DNA from: Thiobacillus sp. | Lineage (GTDB): Bacteria > Pseudomonadota > Gammaproteobacteria > Burkholderiales > Thiobacillaceae | NCBI GenBank assembly: GCA_030680405.1 | Contig: JAUXVT010000004.1 | Location: forward strand, 1 to 52,639 | Reading direction: 5' to 3' | DNA: 52,639 bases | Shown: positions 9,498 through 16,833 of the stretch, one piece after another | How positions within the stretch are numbered: the stretch's first letter is position 1 | Layout of the letters: each line of letters begins with the position of its first letter | Translations under genes and position numbers: made by a program | The notes under the pieces: model-generated | Told to the model about the DNA's origin: nothing | The model's database searches: none | The model's input: the letters and a program-made list of their open reading frames with translations, nothing else

Positions 9498-10502
9498 ATG
9501 AAAAGCATTAACATTTATGCATTGCGGCTGGCCGCGATGGTGTTGGCAGTTGGCCTTGGCTTCAGTATGTCCGCCAGTGCCGAGGAGGCGTCGGGTACAC
9601 CCTCAAACAAATTGGGTCCGGCAGACACGGTTCTGCGAGGTGATGCCAAGTGCACAGGCTGCCACGACAACTCCGACAACCCTCCGCCAACCATGCTCGG
9701 ATTGCACCCGGAGGTACTGGCCATCGGCAAGACCAAGCATGGCGTGGTGGGTGACACGCGGACGCCCACCTGCTCCAGCTGCCACGGCGAGAGCACCTCT
9801 CACATGAAGAAACCGGAGGCGGGCGGCAAACGGGCTTCTCCGGATCGCGTCTTCGGCAAGCACACCTCGAACACAGCGGGGGAACGCAGTGGCGCTTGCC
9901 TCACTTGTCACAAAGGGAGCGGGCGCACCCATTGGGCGGGCAGCCAACACCCCAGCAACGACGTGGCCTGTAGCTCTTGTCACAAGATTCACGCTGAGCA
10001 CGACACGGTGCGCGACAAGAAGACGCAACCCCAAGTCTGCTTCACTTGCCACAAGGATCAGCGCGCGGATAGCAAAAAAATATCGCACCACGCAATCGGT
10101 GAAGGCAAGGTGGCCTGTTCCGACTGCCACAACCCGCATGGCTCGGCCGGTCCCAAGTTGCTCAAGAAGAACAGCGTCAACGAAACCTGCTTCACTTGCC
10201 ACGCCGAAAAACGCGGTCCCTTCCTGTGGGAGCATCAGCCGGTGACCGAGGATTGCACCAACTGCCATACGCCGCACGGTTCCAACATCACGCCGCTGCT
10301 GAAATCACGTGCCCCCTTCCTGTGTTCGGAGTGCCACGACGGTCCCCACAACAGCAAGGTTCCCGCTGCAGGAAATGCCGCAGGCTTTCAAGGCGGGCTA
10401 ACCGCAGTGCCGAGCGAGAACTATACGGGCCGAGCCTGCCAGAATTGCCATTCCATGGTTCACGGTTCGAACCATCCTGCCGGCGCCCTGTTGCATCGCT
10501 AA
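9498..10502 (+). CDS. mtoA: Periplasmic decaheme c-type cytochrome, MtoA/MtrA/PioA/DmsE family
   Basis: A 334-residue cytochrome from the ATG at 9498, preceded by a G-rich ribosome site (AAGGGGGGGAC). A signal peptide covers about residues 1-28 (ending SMSASA). Ten CXXCH heme sites begin at residues 52, 92, 134, 158, 181, 207, 231, 253, 276 and 314, and many other histidines are present for bis-His ligation. Length and heme count match MtrA-type cytochromes, which insert into an outer-membrane barrel and form a heme wire from periplasm to cell surface. The matching porin gene follows 21 bp downstream. Family members work in Fe(II) oxidation (MtoA, PioA) or in metal/DMSO reduction (MtrA, DmsE); the MtoA name is chosen from the inferred betaproteobacterial context and is less certain than the family. 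Confidence 0.93.
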   Translation: MKSINIYALRLAAMVLAVGLGFSMSASAEEASGTPSNKLGPADTVLRGDAKCTGCHDNSDNPPPTMLGLHPEVLAIGKTKHGVVGDTRTPTCSSCHGESTSHMKKPEAGGKRASPDRVFGKHTSNTAGERSGACLTCHKGSGRTHWAGSQHPSNDVACSSCHKIHAEHDTVRDKKTQPQVCFTCHKDQRADSKKISHHAIGEGKVACSDCHNPHGSAGPKLLKKNSVNETCFTCHAEKRGPFLWEHQPVTEDCTNCHTPHGSNITPLLKSRAPFLCSECHDGPHNSKVPAAGNAAGFQGGLTAVPSENYTGRACQNCHSMVHGSNHPAGALLHR

Positions 10503-10523
10503 CCTGAAAATCGGGAGATAGTC

Positions 10524-12854
10524 ATGAAAATTCATAACAGAAAAATGCAGGTTAGCGTGCTGGGCCTTGCCGTACAATGTGCCTTGGCCGCGATGTTCGC
10601 GCTGCCCATGATGGCCCAAGCAGCAGACGCAACCGAAGCCGATGACGCCAACATGAGGCGCCCCTCCAACTATGTCGAGGTCGGCGCAGGGTATGTGTCG
10701 GAGGATTCTGCCAAGTTCGGCGAATACAACGGCCTGAATGATTCCGGTCCCTACCTCATCGGAAATTTCAGCGTGCGTGGCGGCGATAGTTACGAGGGCG
10801 GAGACGGGACCCTGCGCTGGGGCATCACCGGAACTGACCTCGGCACCACCTCCCGCGAACTTGGCGCAACAGTGGGCCACCAGGGCCAGTGGCACCTGAA
10901 CATCGGCTACGACGAGTTACGCCACAACATTTCGGATACCTACCAGACCCCGCAGCAGGGGAGCATGGGGGGGAACACTTTCACTTTCCCGGCAGATTTC
11001 GGCACGATTAACGGGCAATCCAACCCCAGCGCACGCGTCCTGAACGCGACCCAGTTGGGCGCTTTCCATACAACAGATGTCCACACCGACCGCAAGAACA
11101 CGTCCTTCGGTGCCGGCTACATCTTCAGCCCGAAATTAAGCCTCAAGTTTGATTACAACCACCTTGACCAGGACGGCGCCAAGCTGCTTGGCGTCGGGGC
11201 GCTGGGGGCACCAGCGACTACGGGCACCTGGCGTGCCGAAGCCGTTAATATCATCATGAATCCGACCAATTACAAAACGGATACTTTCAATCTGGCCTTG
11301 AACTGGGTCGGCGACAAGGGCCATCTGACGGGCAGCTACTTTGGCTCGATCTTCCGCGACGGCTATGACAGCGTGAGCGCGCAGAATGCCATGTTGAGTA
11401 ACACCAGCACCGCCGCTCCGGGTTTGTATCAAACAAACACGATGAGCACGGCCCCGGACAACAGTCTGCACCAGCTCAACCTGACTGGTGGCTATGCCTT
11501 CTCGTCGGCCACGAAACTGAGCGGGGGCTTGTCCTACGGCCGCAATACACAGGACAACAGTTACCTGAGCGGGATGCCTGAAATCTTTAGTGCACCTCGA
11601 TCGTCGCTTGATGGCAAAGTGATTACCACGCATGCCGATTTGAAGCTGACTCACCAGGCGACCCAGGATCTGGCGCTGAGCGCCGGGTTGAAATATAACG
11701 AGCGCGAAAACAAGTCGCCGTCCAATATGTACCAGTTCTGGGCAATCAACGGTGTCAGCACCAACCTTGCCAATGTGGATTACGCAGCGAATGCCCCCTA
11801 TAGCAATAGAAAGACGCAGTTCGAACTGGCCGGGGATTATCGGCTGAGCAAGGGGCAGAATGTACGGCTGGCCTATGAGCACGAGAGCATCAAGCGCTGG
11901 TGCGACAATTATGCAATCGCTGGCGCCAACTGCCTGGTCAATCCTGGCAACGACGAGGACAAGCTGGGTGTGACCTACCGGCTGAAAGCGCTTGATAACG
12001 TCAATTTCAATGCTGGCTATACTTTCTCCAAGCGCGGCGCGGACTTTGAAGGTAACGCCATTACACCGCTCGCCGGCCTTAATACTCCCAATCCAGATGA
12101 TGTTAACGCCCTGAACTATCCGGGATACATCGCCTATCCCTATGCCAAGCGCGACCAGCACCTGGTGAAAGCCGGCGTCAACTGGCAGGCTTCTGAAAAA
12201 TTGGATCTGGGCCTGAATGGCCGCTATGCGCGTGACGATTACAACGCGACGCTGGGCGTGCAGGACGGGCATACCGCAAGCGTCAATCTGGATGCCACGT
12301 ATGCCTACTCTGAAAATGGTAGCGTTTCTGCGTATGCGAGTTGGATGAACCGCGAGAGGAACCTTAAAGCCGGCGCTGCCGGAGCTGGCGCTGTTAATGA
12401 GGCTACCAGTTATGCCCTCTTGGTGGCGCCTGCCAATATCTGGACCAACCAACTTGAGGAAGATGGTAACGCCATCGGCCTGAACACCAAGCACAAACTG
12501 ATGGGAGGCAAACTGGAAATTGTCGGTGATGTGTCGTACTCGCTGGACAAGTCACACTATTCGACGCAGGTTCCGTATGTCGCCAACTGTGGCACCCCCG
12601 CAGTACTTACTTGCGGCAGTACGCCGGATATCAAGAACGAGTTGATCACGCTGAAACTCACCGGCACCTATGCGCTCGACAAGAGTGCCAAGGTGGGAGT
12701 GGGATACCTCTACCAACAGTTGAATAGCAACGACTATTACTACAATGCTTATCAGTATGGTTACACGCCGAACCGCGTGATGCCGACCAACGAGCAGGCG
12801 CCGAGCTACGAAGTCCATGTTGTCGCTGTAAGTTACATCTACAACTTCAAATAA
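10524..12854 (+). CDS. mtoB: Outer-membrane decaheme-associated porin, MtoB/MtrB/PioB family
   Basis: A 776-residue outer-membrane beta-barrel. GGGAG precedes the ATG at 10524. The signal peptide ends near residue 33 (ALPMMAQA), followed by family-typical SAKFGEYNGLNDSGPYLIGN, WGITGTDLGTTSRELGATVG and LNIGYDELRHNISDTYQTPQ. The rest is a long series of amphipathic strands ending in VVAVSYIYNFK, with an aromatic residue near the C-terminus as barrel proteins have. The family sheaths the decaheme cytochrome, and adjacency to that gene confirms the pair. The mature N-terminus lacks the CXXC motif known from Shewanella MtrB; the few cysteines are in the middle (WCDNY, NCLVNP) and late (NCGTP, TCGSTP). 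A strong terminator follows. Confidence 0.9.
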   Translation: MKIHNRKMQVSVLGLAVQCALAAMFALPMMAQAADATEADDANMRRPSNYVEVGAGYVSEDSAKFGEYNGLNDSGPYLIGNFSVRGGDSYEGGDGTLRWGITGTDLGTTSRELGATVGHQGQWHLNIGYDELRHNISDTYQTPQQGSMGGNTFTFPADFGTINGQSNPSARVLNATQLGAFHTTDVHTDRKNTSFGAGYIFSPKLSLKFDYNHLDQDGAKLLGVGALGAPATTGTWRAEAVNIIMNPTNYKTDTFNLALNWVGDKGHLTGSYFGSIFRDGYDSVSAQNAMLSNTSTAAPGLYQTNTMSTAPDNSLHQLNLTGGYAFSSATKLSGGLSYGRNTQDNSYLSGMPEIFSAPRSSLDGKVITTHADLKLTHQATQDLALSAGLKYNERENKSPSNMYQFWAINGVSTNLANVDYAANAPYSNRKTQFELAGDYRLSKGQNVRLAYEHESIKRWCDNYAIAGANCLVNPGNDEDKLGVTYRLKALDNVNFNAGYTFSKRGADFEGNAITPLAGLNTPNPDDVNALNYPGYIAYPYAKRDQHLVKAGVNWQASEKLDLGLNGRYARDDYNATLGVQDGHTASVNLDATYAYSENGSVSAYASWMNRERNLKAGAAGAGAVNEATSYALLVAPANIWTNQLEEDGNAIGLNTKHKLMGGKLEIVGDVSYSLDKSHYSTQVPYVANCGTPAVLTCGSTPDIKNELITLKLTGTYALDKSAKVGVGYLYQQLNSNDYYYNAYQYGYTPNRVMPTNEQAPSYEVHVVAVSYIYNFK

Positions 12855-12880
12855 TTTCGATTGCATGCCGTGAAAACATG

Positions 12881-12909
12881 GGGGGCAAAGTTTTTGCCCC
12901 CAATTTTTT
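12881..12909 (+). terminator. Rho-independent terminator after mtoB
   Basis: GGGGGCAAA (12881-12889) pairs perfectly with TTTGCCCCC (12893-12901) across a 3-base loop and is followed by AATTTTTT. This is one of the two strongest terminators in the window. It should separate mtoAB transcripts from the downstream cytochrome gene, at least in part. Confidence 0.9.
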
Positions 12910-13054
12910 ACATTCTGATGAGAAGCAAAAACGACAGCGGAAACGACCCACGGACCATCAAGGAAAAATTGATTTCTTGGCTTGAACAAGGAATCCTATG
13001 CAGATGGCGTGTAGTATTTGTAACGAGTCAACAACAATCAAGAGGGGGCCAGCT

Positions 13055-13624
13055 ATGCGTTACCGTGTCGTATATGGAGTGATTTTGGCGGGCCTGATGT
13101 GCTCGGCCCATGCCGCGGACAAGATCGAGGAAGTGGCCGAAACCTGCAGCGGCTGCCACGGCGCCAATGGCGTTTCGGAAAACGCGAACATCCCCTCCAT
13201 CGGCGGCCAGCCCGAGTCATACCTCAAGAAAATTTTGCTGGAATGGAAGTCCGGGGTGCGCCATTCCGAGACCATGGAAAGCCTGATTAAGGAATATTCA
13301 ATTGAGCAGATAGGTGCGCTGGCGGCGTACTACGCCAAGAAGCCCTGGACGCCCGTGGCGCAAAAGACCGACGCCAACCTGGTGAAGCTTGGCGAGGATG
13401 CGACCAGGGGCTGCGCCGGCTGCCATGGCGACACAGGCGTCGCCAACGATGTCGAGACGCCGAATCTCAACGGCCAATGGGCCGAATATCTGGAAATGGA
13501 TATGCTGAAGTTTCGCAAAGGCAGCATGACGGTGTCCAATCCGAAAATGCTCAAGGCCCTCAAGAAACTGAGTACCGAAGAACTCAAGGCCGCCGCCGCG
13601 TTTTTCGCCAGCCAGGGGAAATAA
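13055..13624 (+). CDS. Periplasmic diheme cytochrome c, c4-like
   Basis: A 189-residue protein from the ATG at 13055, preceded by AGAGGGGG. A signal peptide (about 1-21, ending CSAHAAD) leads into two homologous cytochrome c domains. The first has CSGCH at 31-35 and the second CAGCH at 120-124; each has a candidate axial methionine (SETM near 73, and MTV or PKM near 158-165). The first motif context, ETCSGCHGANGVSENANIPS, and the two-domain plan match the cytochrome c4 family of soluble or loosely membrane-bound electron carriers. It lies between two strong terminators, directly after mtoAB and before ccm, so it is a natural candidate to carry electrons between MtoA and an inner-membrane complex. 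That partnership is inferred. Confidence 0.85.
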   Translation: MRYRVVYGVILAGLMCSAHAADKIEEVAETCSGCHGANGVSENANIPSIGGQPESYLKKILLEWKSGVRHSETMESLIKEYSIEQIGALAAYYAKKPWTPVAQKTDANLVKLGEDATRGCAGCHGDTGVANDVETPNLNGQWAEYLEMDMLKFRKGSMTVSNPKMLKALKKLSTEELKAAAAFFASQGK

Positions 13625-13741
13625 GAAGATCGGCATCAGCCATTTTCCCGGTCTGGATGTCCTCTGGGTTCTTGCTGTCGCCAAGTATCCGAAGATGATG
13701 TCGCCGACGCCGAACGGAAAATAATATCCTGCAGAGACCCG

Positions 13742-13776
13742 GGGGAATCGGTGCAAGCCGCATTCCCCTTTTTTTT
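13742..13776 (+). terminator. Rho-independent terminator after the c4-like cytochrome
   Basis: GGGGAAT (13742-13748) pairs with ATTCCCC (13762-13768), extended inward by CGG/CCG around a small loop with one bulged base, and is followed by eight T residues (13769-13776). It isolates the mto/cytochrome block from the ccm operon. Confidence 0.92.
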
Positions 13777-13893
13777 TGTATGCTGTGGAAGTGGTTTGGC
13801 CGCCTCGCAGTGAGGTTAATCTGCCTGGTTACGCGGACATGAGTGTTAAATGTCGCAGTTTCAGATAAGCTCCACGTTGATGTTTCACGATTG

Positions 13894-14523
13894 ATGACGC
13901 CAAGTATGCTTTCTGTCCATGAGCTGGCCTGCGAACGCGGCGAGCGTCTGTTGTTCAAGAATCTGGGTTTCGAGTTGGGGAATGGCGAGGCTTTATTGGT
14001 GCGGGGGGGCAATGGTCGCGGCAAGACCAGTCTGTTGCGTATCCTCTGCGGCCTGTCTGTGCCTGCCACCGGCGTTGTGCGCTGGCGTGGCGAATCCATA
14101 AGCAAGGCACACGAGCAATATGGCCGGGAAATGGCCTACATCGGCCATGCCAACGGCATCAAGGACGATCTCACGCCTATGGAGAACCTGCGGATCGCGG
14201 CCGCGCTGGGCGGTCGCGTACTGGATGACGCGACCGCCACGGCCGCGCTGTGTCAGGTGGGCCTGTCACGTTGCGTGGATTTGCCCGCTCGCGTGTTGTC
14301 CTTTGGCCAGCGCCGGCGCGTTGCGCTGGCAGGACTGATGACGGCTGGCGCGCTGCTGTGGATTCTCGACGAACCCCTGACCGGTCTCGACGTCGATGGG
14401 GTCGCGATGGTCGAGTGGATGATCCACGATCACGTCTTGGCCGGTGGCTTGGCGATCATGACCACCCATCAAATGCTGATGCTTGACGGCTTGACGCCCA
14501 AAACTCTGTCGGTCGGGGACTGA
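13894..14523 (+). CDS. ccmA: Heme exporter ATP-binding protein CcmA
   Basis: A 209-residue ABC ATPase, the energy-coupling part of the CcmABCD complex that releases holo-CcmE. Counting from the ATG at 13894, Walker A is at about 38-46 (GGNGRGKTS, slightly unusual in having Arg where Ala is common), the signature LSFGQRR at 135-141 and Walker B LLWILDEP at about 154-161. The ATG at 13906 (MLSVHELACERGERLLFKNL) is an equally good start and matches homologues more closely; no Shine-Dalgarno favours either. It begins the ccm operon. It is separated from ccmB by about 190 bases of repeats, which is odd because the later ccm genes mostly abut or overlap. Confidence 0.93.
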   Translation: MTPSMLSVHELACERGERLLFKNLGFELGNGEALLVRGGNGRGKTSLLRILCGLSVPATGVVRWRGESISKAHEQYGREMAYIGHANGIKDDLTPMENLRIAAALGGRVLDDATATAALCQVGLSRCVDLPARVLSFGQRRRVALAGLMTAGALLWILDEPLTGLDVDGVAMVEWMIHDHVLAGGLAIMTTHQMLMLDGLTPKTLSVGD

Positions 14524-14531
14524 GCGTGGTT

Positions 14532-14624
14532 GTTGACGCTTTAGCGGCTTTACTGCATGAATGTTGCCGCTTTAGCAGCTTTAGAGCGTGGTTGTTGCCG
14601 ATTCATCGGCTTTACAACCATGGC
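14532..14624 (+). repeat. Three 31-bp imperfect tandem repeats between ccmA and ccmB
   Basis: Units begin at 14532, 14563 and 14594, exactly 31 bp apart. The conserved first 21 bases follow GTTGMCGCTTTAGCRGCTTTA, and in each unit the middle can form a small hairpin (CGCTTTAGCG, GCTTTAGC, CCGATTCATCGG). The last unit runs into the 26-bp repeats that follow. Confidence 0.8.
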
Positions 14625-14691
14625 CTCCTCCTTGCGGGGACAACCACGGCCTCCTCCTCGCGGGGACAGCCACGGCCTACCCCTTGCGGGT
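14614..14691 (+). repeat. Three 26-bp tandem repeats between ccmA and ccmB
   Basis: Units at 14614-14639, 14640-14665 and 14666-14691 share the core CCACGGCCTCCTCCTTGCGG with a few substitutions; the third unit is the most diverged. They sit directly upstream of ccmB (start 14717). No coding frame through them resembles a protein, so they look like an untranslated expansion inside the operon. Confidence 0.85.
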
Positions 14692-14716
14692 GGAGCGTGC
14701 GTGCGCATGAATTTCG

Positions 14717-15385
14717 ATGCTGAAATTCCTGTTCACCGTCATTCGCCGCGATGTGTTGCTGGCAGCGCGGCGACGCGGCGACTGGCTGACCGCGCAATTC
14801 TTCTTTGTCATGGTGGTAAGCATGTTTCCGCTCGGCGTCGGGCCGGAGCCGGGTATGCTGCGGACCATTGGCCCCGGGGTCGTATGGGTGGCGGCGTTGC
14901 TGGCCTCGCTGCTGTCGCTGGGCCGTCTGTTCGCCGACGATTATCGCGACGGCACCCTGGAACAAATGCTGCTGTCGCCTTATCCCAACACCCTGCTGGC
15001 CTTGGGAAAGGCGATCGCGCACTGGATCATCAACGGGATTCCGCTGCTGGTTATTGCGCCGGTGCTGGGGATTCAATTCAATTTGCCGGCCGAGGCACTG
15101 TGGATTCTCGTCCTGTCGCTGGCCATCGGGACGCCGATCCTGTCCCTGCTTGGCAGCATCGGCGCCGCATTGACACTGGGCTTGCGTGGCGGCGGCGCGC
15201 TGGTCACCTTGCTGATCCTGCCGCTTTACGTGCCCGCTTTGATCTTCGGTGCGGGCGCGGTGGAGGGCGTGCTCTCCGGCACCGGTTCGGAAGCGCATCT
15301 TTCACTGCTCGGGGCGTTTTTGATGATGTCGCTGTTGCTGGCACCCTGGGTGAGCGCAATGGCACTTAAAGTTTCTGTGGAGTAG
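14717..15385 (+). CDS. ccmB: Heme exporter membrane protein CcmB
   Basis: A 222-residue integral membrane protein with six predicted helices. It opens MLKFLFTVIRRDVLLAARRR and contains the family segments LASLLSLGRLFADDYRDGTL, EQMLLSPYPNTLLALGKAIA and GTPILSLLGSIGAALTLGLR. CcmB is the permease-like partner of CcmA. The immediate upstream sequence is the tandem-repeat block, and no strong ribosome site is seen (GGTGGAG lies about 20 bases upstream). Downstream, ccmC starts 4 bp after the stop. Confidence 0.94.
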   Translation: MLKFLFTVIRRDVLLAARRRGDWLTAQFFFVMVVSMFPLGVGPEPGMLRTIGPGVVWVAALLASLLSLGRLFADDYRDGTLEQMLLSPYPNTLLALGKAIAHWIINGIPLLVIAPVLGIQFNLPAEALWILVLSLAIGTPILSLLGSIGAALTLGLRGGGALVTLLILPLYVPALIFGAGAVEGVLSGTGSEAHLSLLGAFLMMSLLLAPWVSAMALKVSVE

Positions 15386-15389
15386 GCAT

Positions 15390-16124
15390 TTGAATTTGTA
15401 CCACTACGCTTCGCCATCGACCTTTTATCCCCTGGCCGGGAAACTGGTCCCGTGGTTTGCGGCCCTGGCGTTCATCCTGACGACGGCAGGCCTCTACATC
15501 AGCTTCTTCATGGCGCCCACGGACTTCCAGCAGGGCGAGGGCTATCGCATCATCTTCATCCATGTGCCAGCAGCCTGGATGTCGATGTTCATCTACGTCG
15601 TCATGGCCTTCTGGTCTGCCATTGGCCTGGCCTGGAATACCCGTCTGTCGTTCGTCATGGCGCGCGCGCTGGCGCCCACCGGCGCCATGTTCACCTTCGT
15701 CGCGCTGTGGACCGGCGCGTTCTGGGGCAAGCCGATGTGGGGCGCGTGGTGGGTGTGGGACGCTCGCCTCACCTCGGAACTGATCCTGCTGTTTCTTTAT
15801 GTCGGCGTCATGGCCCTGCAGGCCGCGATCGATGACCCACGCCGTTCCGACCGTGCCGGCGCGCTGCTCAACCTGGTCGGCGTCATCAACGTGCCGATCA
15901 TCTACTTCTCGGTCAAATGGTGGAACACCCTGCATCAGGGTTCCTCGCTCAGTCTCACCCGCGCGCCGTCGATGGCGCAGACCATGCTCTGGGGCATGCT
16001 GATCTTGGCGCTCGCCGCCTGGATGTACACCATTGCCGTCGCCCTGGCCCGCGCACGCACGCTGATCCTCGAACGCGAGCGGCGGACCGAATGGGCGCGC
16101 GCCCAGCTGGAGGGGCAGGCATGA
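15390..16124 (+). CDS. ccmC: Heme-handling protein CcmC
   Basis: A 244-residue, six-helix membrane protein that presents heme to CcmE. The tryptophan-rich WWD motif is at about 117-127 (WGAWWVWDARL), flanked by the two conserved heme-ligand histidines at about H58 (FIHVPAAW) and H182 (NTLHQGSS). The start codon is TTG at 15390, set by GGAG at 15379-15382; no in-frame ATG lies near, and MNLYHYASPSTFYPL aligns with homologues. The stop codon overlaps the ccmD start (ATGA). Confidence 0.95.
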   Translation: MNLYHYASPSTFYPLAGKLVPWFAALAFILTTAGLYISFFMAPTDFQQGEGYRIIFIHVPAAWMSMFIYVVMAFWSAIGLAWNTRLSFVMARALAPTGAMFTFVALWTGAFWGKPMWGAWWVWDARLTSELILLFLYVGVMALQAAIDDPRRSDRAGALLNLVGVINVPIIYFSVKWWNTLHQGSSLSLTRAPSMAQTMLWGMLILALAAWMYTIAVALARARTLILERERRTEWARAQLEGQA

Positions 16125-16294
16125 ACTGGGAAAGCTGGCAGGCCTTCTGGGCCATGGGCGGCTACGGCCTTTATGTCTGGGGCTCCTTCGGGATGACGCT
16201 GCTCTGCATCGTGGGTGAAATCGGGCTGTTGCGCCGCCATCGCCTGCAGGTCTGGCGACGACTCAAGCGCATGAAATCATGGGATCCGCAATAA
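16121..16294 (+). CDS. ccmD: Small heme exporter protein CcmD
   Basis: A 57-residue protein with one membrane helix (about 18-38: [20 protein letters not shown]) and a basic cytoplasmic tail ([13 protein letters not shown]). The start [20 protein letters not shown] is typical of CcmD, which holds CcmE to CcmABC. Its ATG overlaps the ccmC stop in ATGA, so translation is coupled. It ends 19 bp before ccmE. Confidence 0.93.
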   Translation: MNWESWQAFWAMGGYGLYVWGSFGMTLLCIVGEIGLLRRHRLQVWRRLKRMKSWDPQ

Positions 16295-16313
16295 TCCATT
16301 ATCTGGAAATAGC

Positions 16314-16766
16314 ATGGCAATGAAACCACGTCACAGAAAACTCGCCTTGATCGTCCTGGTCGTCGCTGCCCTTGGGGTCGCGGTGGCGCTGGTGCTCAAT
16401 GCATTCAACAGCAATCTGGTGTTCTTTTTCTCCCCCACCCAGGTCGCCAACGGGGAAGCACCGACCAGCCGCGCCTTCCGCATCGGCGGCCTGGTCGAGG
16501 CGGGCAGCATCCGGCGCGAGGCAGACGGCCTCACCACGCGTTTCGTCGTCACCGATACCGCCAAATCGATGCCGGTGACCTACACCGGCATCCTGCCCGA
16601 CCTGTTCAAGGAAGGAAAAGGAGTGGTGGCCGAAGGCAGGCTCGGTCCCGACGGACTCTTCAGCGCCACCCAGGTGCTGGCCAAGCACGACGAGAACTAC
16701 ATGCCGCCGGAAGCCGCCAGTGCCATCGAACAGGCGCAGAAGGCTCAACTGACGGTGGTGGAATGA
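16314..16766 (+). CDS. ccmE: Periplasmic heme chaperone CcmE
   Basis: A 150-residue protein with an N-terminal membrane anchor (about 9-30) and an OB-fold periplasmic domain. The covalent heme-binding motif is intact: His125 within [12 protein letters not shown], with Tyr129 in the HxxxY arrangement. Family stretches [20 protein letters not shown] and [11 protein letters not shown] are present. It accepts heme from CcmC and passes it to CcmF/H. A hairpin lies between it and ccmF. Confidence 0.95.
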   Translation: MAMKPRHRKLALIVLVVAALGVAVALVLNAFNSNLVFFFSPTQVANGEAPTSRAFRIGGLVEAGSIRREADGLTTRFVVTDTAKSMPVTYTGILPDLFKEGKGVVAEGRLGPDGLFSATQVLAKHDENYMPPEAASAIEQAQKAQLTVVE

Positions 16767-16778
16767 TTTTGATATCCC

Positions 16779-16809
16779 AAGACGCCGAACCGGTTTGGAT
16801 CGGCGTCTT
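16779..16809 (+). promoter_or_regulatory. Hairpin between ccmE and ccmF
   Basis: AAGACGCCGA (16779-16788) pairs perfectly with TCGGCGTCTT (16800-16809) over an 11-base loop. Only three T residues close the right arm, so it would be a leaky terminator at best. An RNA processing or stability element that changes the ratio of ccmA-E to ccmF-I products fits its mid-operon position. Confidence 0.6.
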
Positions 16810-16833
16810 TCCAGGCAATAACAAGGAGAAAGC

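Noticed and set aside
14532-14691. CRISPR array between ccmA and ccmB
   Set aside because: The units are directly adjacent with no spacers of unique sequence, only three copies each, and there are no cas genes.
14557-15369. Plus-strand frame running through the ccmA-ccmB repeats into ccmB
   Set aside because: After the repeats it reads ccmB out of frame; the ccmB product in the other frame is unmistakable.
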